From assembly GCA_023406895.1 (NCBI GenBank), contig JAEXTV010000012.1, forward strand, positions 1-53,925: 53,925 nucleotides of DNA, written 5' to 3'. The DNA comes from Bacillota bacterium (GTDB taxonomy: Bacteria > Bacillota > Clostridia > Christensenellales > SZUA-584). The notes beneath the pieces are model-generated. The model did not search any database, was not told the origin of the DNA, and saw nothing but the letters and a program-made list of their open reading frames with translations. Shown here piece by piece: positions 50,270 to 53,925 of the stretch (position 1 is its first letter; each line of letters starts with the position of its first letter). The position numbers were made by a program, and so were the translations under genes.

Positions 50270-51310
50270 TTACGGCATATAATAGATGCCATCGTCGGGC
50301 ATTGCGCCGCCCACGGATTCGGGATTGCTCTCAAACATCATCTGAAAGTAATCATTGAGTATCGCTTTGCACTCTTCACCCGTGATAAACGAGAGACCGC
50401 AGCGCGGTATGGCCGCCTTGGCCACAGGCTCCGCACCCACAATCTGCTTGGCAACAATCGCTTTGGCAGCGCCGTCCGCGTCCGAAGTCACATAGTTGAC
50501 GGAGGCGGTGTAGTCCGCAATCAGCTGATTCATGCTGGCCTGATCCTGCGCGAACGCGCTGCTCACCACGGTCACGCCCATCGGCATGCCCGCGTCGTCA
50601 CCGAATATCTTCTGCCATTCCTTATTGATATCGAGCTTCACGCTCACATCGGAGTTCTGTGCGAGAACCGCCGATACAAACGGTTCGGGCAGCAGCGCAA
50701 GCGTCACATCGCCTGCGGCAACGGCGTTCGCAAGGTCGGCATGAGCGCCCATGAATTCCACGGTCACATCATCAAGGCCGTTTTCCTTGAGTATCTTATT
50801 GAGCACGTACTCAGGCGTCGAGCCCTGAGCTGTCGCATAGATCGTCTTTCCCGCGAGGTCTTCAATGCTGTTCACCGTATCGCCGTTCTCCAAAATATAA
50901 AGCACGCCCATCGTGTTGACGCTCACGATTTTGATCCCGCCCTTCATCTTGTTATACAGCACCGCCGCAAGGTTGGAGGGAATCGTCGCCACGGTGGCTT
51001 CGCCGCTGATAATTTTGGGGCTGATCTGATCCGGGGTTGTGAGCAGGCTCACCTCATAAGCGGGGTTGTCGAACAGCTGAATCATGCCCATGCCCGTGGG
51101 GCCCGCAAGTGTGGCCACCGTGAGCGGATTATCCTCGCCGTAAGCGGCAGAGGGCTCAGGCGTGGCTGTGGACGCTTCTGCTGCCGATTCGCTGGTTGCC
51201 GCGGATTCGGATGGAGCGGACGAAACCGATTCCGTCGCGGGCGCGCCGCAGGCCGTGAGCATGGCAAGCGCCATCACCAACACCATCAATACAGTCAATA
51301 CTTTTTTCAT
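50270..51310 (-). CDS. ABC transporter substrate-binding lipoprotein
   Basis: A 346-residue lipoprotein. The signal peptide ends in the lipobox LTAC (Cys21), followed by a Ser/Ala/Glu-rich linker (22-58). The mature part resembles the NMT1/SsuA/TauA-type periplasmic-binding fold (LTVATLAGPTGMGMIQL, ISGEATVATIPSNLAAVLYNK, IYATAQGSTPEYVLNKIL). The ligand is unknown; sulfonates, thiamine precursors and similar compounds are bound by the superfamily. No permease or ATPase gene is nearby, so it is an orphan. It lies downstream of the TM1266-type regulator on the same strand with 178 bp and a palindromic repeat between. AAGGAG supports the start. Confidence 0.88.
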   Translation of the reverse strand: MKKVLTVLMVLVMALAMLTACGAPATESVSSAPSESAATSESAAEASTATPEPSAAYGEDNPLTVATLAGPTGMGMIQLFDNPAYEVSLLTTPDQISPKIISGEATVATIPSNLAAVLYNKMKGGIKIVSVNTMGVLYILENGDTVNSIEDLAGKTIYATAQGSTPEYVLNKILKENGLDDVTVEFMGAHADLANAVAAGDVTLALLPEPFVSAVLAQNSDVSVKLDINKEWQKIFGDDAGMPMGVTVVSSAFAQDQASMNQLIADYTASVNYVTSDADGAAKAIVAKQIVGAEPVAKAAIPRCGLSFITGEECKAILNDYFQMMFESNPESVGGAMPDDGIYYMP

Positions 51311-51386
51311 CTTTAAATCTCCTTATTGTAATTTGATATAATTATGCAATTTTTCTCCTCGGTCAAGAGCAATACGCGTTATTTGG

Positions 51387-51429
51387 CTCCCTCTGAGAGG
51401 GAGCTGTCGCCGCAAGGCGATTGAGGGAG
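51387..51429. repeat. Palindromic repeat family copy
   Basis: CTCCCTCTGAGAGGGAG then CTGTCGCCGCAAGGCGAT and TGAGGGAG: a strong outer hairpin, an inner GTCGCC...GGCGAT hairpin and a matching end. Confidence 0.75.
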
Positions 51430-51488
51430 AGAGCGTTTTGCTTGGTTCATCCAAAACCTTATCAAGCCTTTGACCCCTTGACCTTGCG

Positions 51489-51740
51489 CTACACCTCTTT
51501 TTTGCTGACGGATGTTTTCACCTGTACATCGGGTATCAGACCGAGCTTGCCCGTTAAGCTGTTGATTTCGTTCAAATCGCCCACGAGCGTAATCGTGATC
51601 ACGGTGACGCCGTGCTCCTGAAGCGGAAGGCCCATGCGGCCCTTGATAAGCCCCTTGAAACCGGCAACAAGCGCGTTGAACTCGGCTTGATCGCGCTCCG
51701 GGTTTTCGAGTATGGCGGTGATCACCGCGATTCTTTTCAT
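51489..51740 (-). CDS. TM1266-family putative iron-only hydrogenase system regulator
   Basis: An 83-residue protein starting at 51740 (MKRIAVITAILENPE), fixed by AAAGGAGG 7 nt upstream. It belongs to the small ACT/NikR-C-like family named for Thermotoga TM1266 and annotated as iron-only hydrogenase system regulator, with the typical ending ITITLVGDLNEINSLTGKLGLIPDVQVK. The assignment to hydrogenase biology rests on genome context in other organisms; no hydrogenase or HydEFG gene occurs here. Its leader of about 185 nt contains a terminator with a competing antiterminator segment, so expression is probably controlled by attenuation. Confidence 0.85.
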   Translation of the reverse strand: MKRIAVITAILENPERDQAEFNALVAGFKGLIKGRMGLPLQEHGVTVITITLVGDLNEINSLTGKLGLIPDVQVKTSVSKKEV

Positions 51741-51765
51741 AAGAAACCTCCTTTGGCTGCTAAGC

Positions 51766-51792
51766 CAAAAAAACCTGCCGGAAAGGCAGGTT
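51766..51792 (-). terminator. Leader terminator (attenuator) of the TM1266-type gene
   Basis: On the minus strand AACCUGCC-UUUCC-GGCAGGUU is followed by UUUUUUU, about 25 nt before the start codon and after the promoter at 51934-51962. An upstream leader segment AACCUGACGG (51867-51876) is complementary to the right arm CCGGCAGGUU (apart from one bulged base on each side) and could displace the terminator. Confidence 0.75.
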
Positions 51793-51926
51793 GACAAAGC
51801 ACAAACATAACGGGATCCGTTTGAGTATTCTGCAACGCGCCTTCCGGTGTAGACGATGAATCTTTGCCGTCAGGTTAAGTTTATGGTTTTGCGTGACACG
51901 CAGAAGACAGTATCTCTTGCGTATCT
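51793..51926 (-). ncRNA. Candidate riboswitch-like leader RNA
   Basis: This leader precedes the terminator at 51766-51792. It can form an 8-bp stem GAUACGCA / UGCGUGUC with an internal AGA...UCU helix, a GACG...CGUC hairpin and an AACGG...CCGUU hairpin. The segment AACCUGACGG lies just 5' of and into the GACG helix, so folding of the leader could determine whether it pairs with the terminator arm. I cannot match it to a known riboswitch class. Confidence 0.45.
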
Positions 51927-51933
51927 TGTGTGA

Positions 51934-51962
51934 ATAATATCACAAAGGAAAGAAAAAAGCAA
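51934..51962 (-). promoter_or_regulatory. Promoter of the TM1266-type leader
   Basis: Minus strand TTGCTT, a 17-nt spacer and TATTAT. It implies a start near 51926 and a leader of about 185 nt. Confidence 0.5.
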
Positions 51963-52067
51963 TCGCTATTTCGGAATCTTTTGCAGGTATTTTGATTTCA
52001 CAGGCAAGTCGTTGAAAACCCTGCAGCGCTGTTGTAGAATGGAAAAAACGTTAGATGAGGATACGCA

Positions 52068-53126
52068 GTGAAAAGAATTTTTGATATCAAAGAGACGTCG
52101 GAAGCCGCGGCGGACAAGGCGCGTCAGCGCGTAAGAAACCTCGTGAAGCCGATCGGCAGCCTCGGTCTGCTCGAAGAGTACGCGGTGAAGCTCGCTGGCG
52201 TATTCGGCAGGACAAACTTTCCGCCGATGAAAAAGGCGGTTGCCGTGTTTGCGGCGGATAACGGCGTGTGGGACGAAGGCTATACGCCCGTGCCGCAAAG
52301 CGTAACGGCGATGCAGGCGGTGAACATGACCAAAGGCATCACGGGCGTGGGCGCTCTTTCGGCCTGCGCGGGCGCCGATGTGTTTGTGTACGATATGGGC
52401 ATTCGCCATTTCAAGGGCGCGAAGGGCATTGAAGACCGCCGGGTGGGCAACGGAACAAACAACATTGCCCAAGGCCCCGCCATGGATATCACACAGGCCA
52501 TGCAGGCCATCGCACACGGGATTGACGCGGCGGAGGCGCTGGCGGACAAGGGATACCGGCTGCTCGGCTGCGGCGAGATGGGCATATGCAACACGACGAC
52601 GTCGGCTGCGGTGCTTTGCGCGCTGACGGGGGCGGACCCGGAAGATGTGGTGGGGCGCGGCGCGGGGCTGACCGATGAGCAGCTGCAAACGAAGCTGGAT
52701 GTGGTACGGCGCGCGCTGAGCGTCAATCAGATTGATTCGGATAACGTGCTGGGCGTGCTGAGCGCCGTGGGCGGATTCGATATTGCGGCGATGGCCGGGT
52801 TTTATCTCGGCTGCGCTTACAGGCAGATTCCCGCGGTGATAGACGGATTCATTTCCGCGGTGGCGGCGCTGGCAGCCAGCCGGCTGAACCCGGTGACCGC
52901 GCAGTACATGTTTGCGTCGCATCAAAGCGCGGAGCCCGGCTTTGCCACGGTGATGGACGCGCTTCAAATGGAAGCGCCGCTTAAGCTCAATTTACGGCTT
53001 GGCGAGGGCAGCGGCTGCCCGCTTATGATGCAAATACTCGACGCGAGCGCGGCGATGCTGCAAAACATGGCGACGTTCGAGGAAGCCAGAATCGATGCGA
53101 GCAAGCTCGTGGACATCAGCAAATAG
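52068..53126 (+). CDS. cobT: Nicotinate-nucleotide-dimethylbenzimidazole phosphoribosyltransferase
   Basis: A 352-residue CobT that makes alpha-ribazole phosphate for the lower ligand of cobalamin. It starts with GTG 52068, with GAGGATAC upstream. The family motifs are intact: KPIGSLGLLEEYAVKLAG, FAADNGVWDEG, PQSVTAMQ, GEMGICNTTT and the C-terminal LRLGEGSGCPLMM containing the catalytic Glu. No other cobalamin genes or cobalamin riboswitch are in the window, so it probably acts in salvage or lower-ligand remodelling. A Dabb-domain gene follows after 23 bp. Confidence 0.96.
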   Translation: MKRIFDIKETSEAAADKARQRVRNLVKPIGSLGLLEEYAVKLAGVFGRTNFPPMKKAVAVFAADNGVWDEGYTPVPQSVTAMQAVNMTKGITGVGALSACAGADVFVYDMGIRHFKGAKGIEDRRVGNGTNNIAQGPAMDITQAMQAIAHGIDAAEALADKGYRLLGCGEMGICNTTTSAAVLCALTGADPEDVVGRGAGLTDEQLQTKLDVVRRALSVNQIDSDNVLGVLSAVGGFDIAAMAGFYLGCAYRQIPAVIDGFISAVAALAASRLNPVTAQYMFASHQSAEPGFATVMDALQMEAPLKLNLRLGEGSGCPLMMQILDASAAMLQNMATFEEARIDASKLVDISK

Positions 53127-53149
53127 CTTTATATATAGGAGGAAACATC

Positions 53150-53434
53150 ATGTTCAGACACATCGTATTTTTTAAGGTGAAGCCGGAGGAGCAGCACAAA
53201 ATACCCGAGGCGGCGGAGAAGCTGCGCTCGTTAACGGCAGTGCCCGTGGTGCGCGGCGTTGAGGTGGGACTCGACGAAGTGAAGAGCGGACGGTCATACG
53301 ACATCGCGCTGATTGTGGACACGGATTCGCGCGCAGACTATGAAGTGTACGACCAGCACGAGCTGCACCAGCCGGTCAGGCAGTTTATGCGCAGCATTAT
53401 CGAGTCGTCCGCGACTGTGGATTTTGAACGGTAG
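53150..53434 (+). CDS. Dabb (stress-responsive A/B barrel) domain protein
   Basis: A 94-residue protein with the Dabb ferredoxin-like fold: MFRHIVFFKVKPE at the N-terminus, GVEVGLDEVKSGRSYDIALIVDTDSRADYEVYDQHELHQPVRQFM in the middle. Such small dimeric proteins occur as stress proteins or as cyclase-like enzymes; its substrate is unknown. AGGAGG precedes the ATG. The 23-bp gap to cobT suggests co-transcription. Confidence 0.92.
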   Translation: MFRHIVFFKVKPEEQHKIPEAAEKLRSLTAVPVVRGVEVGLDEVKSGRSYDIALIVDTDSRADYEVYDQHELHQPVRQFMRSIIESSATVDFER

Positions 53435-53552
53435 GCAGACAATGCTTCGTCAGGCCTTCGCTAAATATCACGTAAGTAGGGAACGACCTCTGTGTCGTTC
53501 CTTCAGTTCTGCTGACAGAGGATCGACGAAAAATCTTTGATAGGCAATACCG

Positions 53553-53590
53553 CAATCTTCCGTCACGCTGCGCGTGCCACTTCCTTTCCA
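53553..53590. repeat. Palindromic repeat family copy (inverted)
   Basis: CAATCTTCCGTCACGCTGCG followed by CGTGCCACTTCCTTTCC is nearly identical to the copy at 53886-53925. Confidence 0.75.
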
Positions 53591-53684
53591 AAGGATGCCT
53601 TCACAGGGCTTGCTGATTGAGGATTGTTCTGTTAATTACTCAGTCCCTCTCCTGCATAAAGCCTAACAATGCGCATTGCCCAAG

Positions 53685-53743
53685 CCTCCCTCAAGAGGGA
53701 GGTGGCAATTGGCCGATGTTAATCGGGCAATTGACGGAGGGAG
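53685..53743. repeat. Palindromic repeat family copy
   Basis: CCTCCCTCAAGAGGGAGG, TGGCAATTG, an inner hairpin, CAATTGACGGAGGGAG: the longest copy, with outer hairpin, variable core and TGACGGAGG end. Confidence 0.75.
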
Positions 53744-53885
53744 TGGGTAAAGCTGACAAGCCCAAGCAAGCTGCAGCTGATATCAGATCAATGGCTCAAT
53801 AGGGCGGGCGTCCCATGGACGCCCCTACGGATACAAAGCCTTTGATGCTCATTAAGTTGATTTTATATGAAACGGTTCCTGCCGC

Positions 53886-53925
53886 AATCCTCCGTCACGC
53901 TGCGCGTGCCACCTCCTTTCAAAAG
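53886..53925. repeat. Palindromic repeat family copy cut by the window edge
   Basis: AATCCTCCGTCACGCTGCGC followed by GTGCCACCTCCTTTCAAAAG repeats the 53553 copy and runs off the window. Confidence 0.75.

Larger units (their letters stand above)
53435..53925. other. Repeat-rich gene-free stretch at the right edge
   Basis: No gene is seen. Besides three palindromic repeat copies it holds a GGAACGAC-CTCTGTG-TCGTTCC hairpin (about 53478-53501) and GGGCG-TCCCATGGA-CGCCC (about 53806-53824), both of which look like mobile or structured intergenic repeats. Confidence 0.6.

Noticed and set aside
51741..52067. Cobalamin riboswitch upstream of cobT
   Set aside because: The B12-box and core signatures are missing, and the structured leader here reads on the opposite strand toward the TM1266-type gene.
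51966..52967. 333-codon minus-strand frame opposite cobT
   Set aside because: cobT carries all family motifs on the plus strand; the minus frame is Arg/His-rich and unrecognisable.
1..53925. CRISPR arrays, tRNA, rRNA or complete insertion sequences
   Set aside because: No regularly spaced identical repeats, no cloverleaf or TPsiC-arm sequence outside coding genes and no transposase were seen; the palindromic repeats are irregularly spaced.

Overview
The window reads as chromosome from a spore-forming, motile member of the Bacillota, class Clostridia. The supporting markers are spoIIE, spoVG, a SpoIID/LytB-family protein, two DUF1540 genes, the rapZ-whiA-crh block, CarD, a YacL-type PIN-TRAM protein, rho, a GGGtGRT/NifU-like pair, a TM1266-type hydrogenase regulator, and strong AGGAGG ribosome binding sites with frequent TTG/GTG starts. 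A Christensenellales-like lineage would fit, but the sequence alone does not prove it. There are no rRNA or tRNA genes, no CRISPR array and no intact insertion sequence.

Layout. 0-4.1 kb: the end of an unidentified gene, a gene-free stretch closed by a terminator, then a signalling block (a receiver with Asn at the phospho-site, a canonical CheY, a membrane histidine kinase and a receiver-HDOD protein). 4.2-8.6 kb, minus strand: moxR, DUF58 and transglutaminase operon. 9.1-15.5 kb: three related chemoreceptors, two with sigma-D-like promoters and two with a cysteine-rich PAS domain. 15.9-16.3 kb: a c-di-GMP-I riboswitch with no obvious large target. 16.3-16.8 kb, minus: two DUF1540 genes. 17.1-20.7 kb: rho and a membrane protein fused to an acyltransferase. 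20.7-23 kb, minus: tyrS, GNAT and YigZ. 23.2-26.1 kb: spoVG, PIN-TRAM, CarD and Cu/Zn superoxide dismutase.

26.7-35.3 kb is a long plus-strand run for envelope growth and regulation: FHA, SEDS, class B PBP, uvrC, murB, PHP, rapZ, whiA and crh. It is followed by an Rnk/GreA-like factor, an MreB homologue, a small hypothetical gene and ribokinase. At 38.8-40.0 kb lies an AT-rich two-gene cassette of unknown function with its own operator-like promoter. The GGGtGRT/NifU-like pair follows on the minus strand, then spoIIE and the SpoIID-like protein with five SH3 repeats. From 47.6 to 53.9 kb intergenic DNA holds a cluster of four DnaA-box-like 9-mers and several copies of a palindromic repeat. 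These lie between a mosaic surface protein, an orphan ABC substrate-binding lipoprotein, a TM1266-type regulator behind a likely transcription attenuator, cobT and a Dabb-domain protein.

The clearest candidates for undescribed biology are the attenuator/riboswitch-like leader of the TM1266 gene, the orphan c-di-GMP riboswitch transcript, the AT-rich two-gene cassette, the DnaA-box cluster away from dnaA, and the conserved but uncharacterised GGGtGRT/NifU-like pair.
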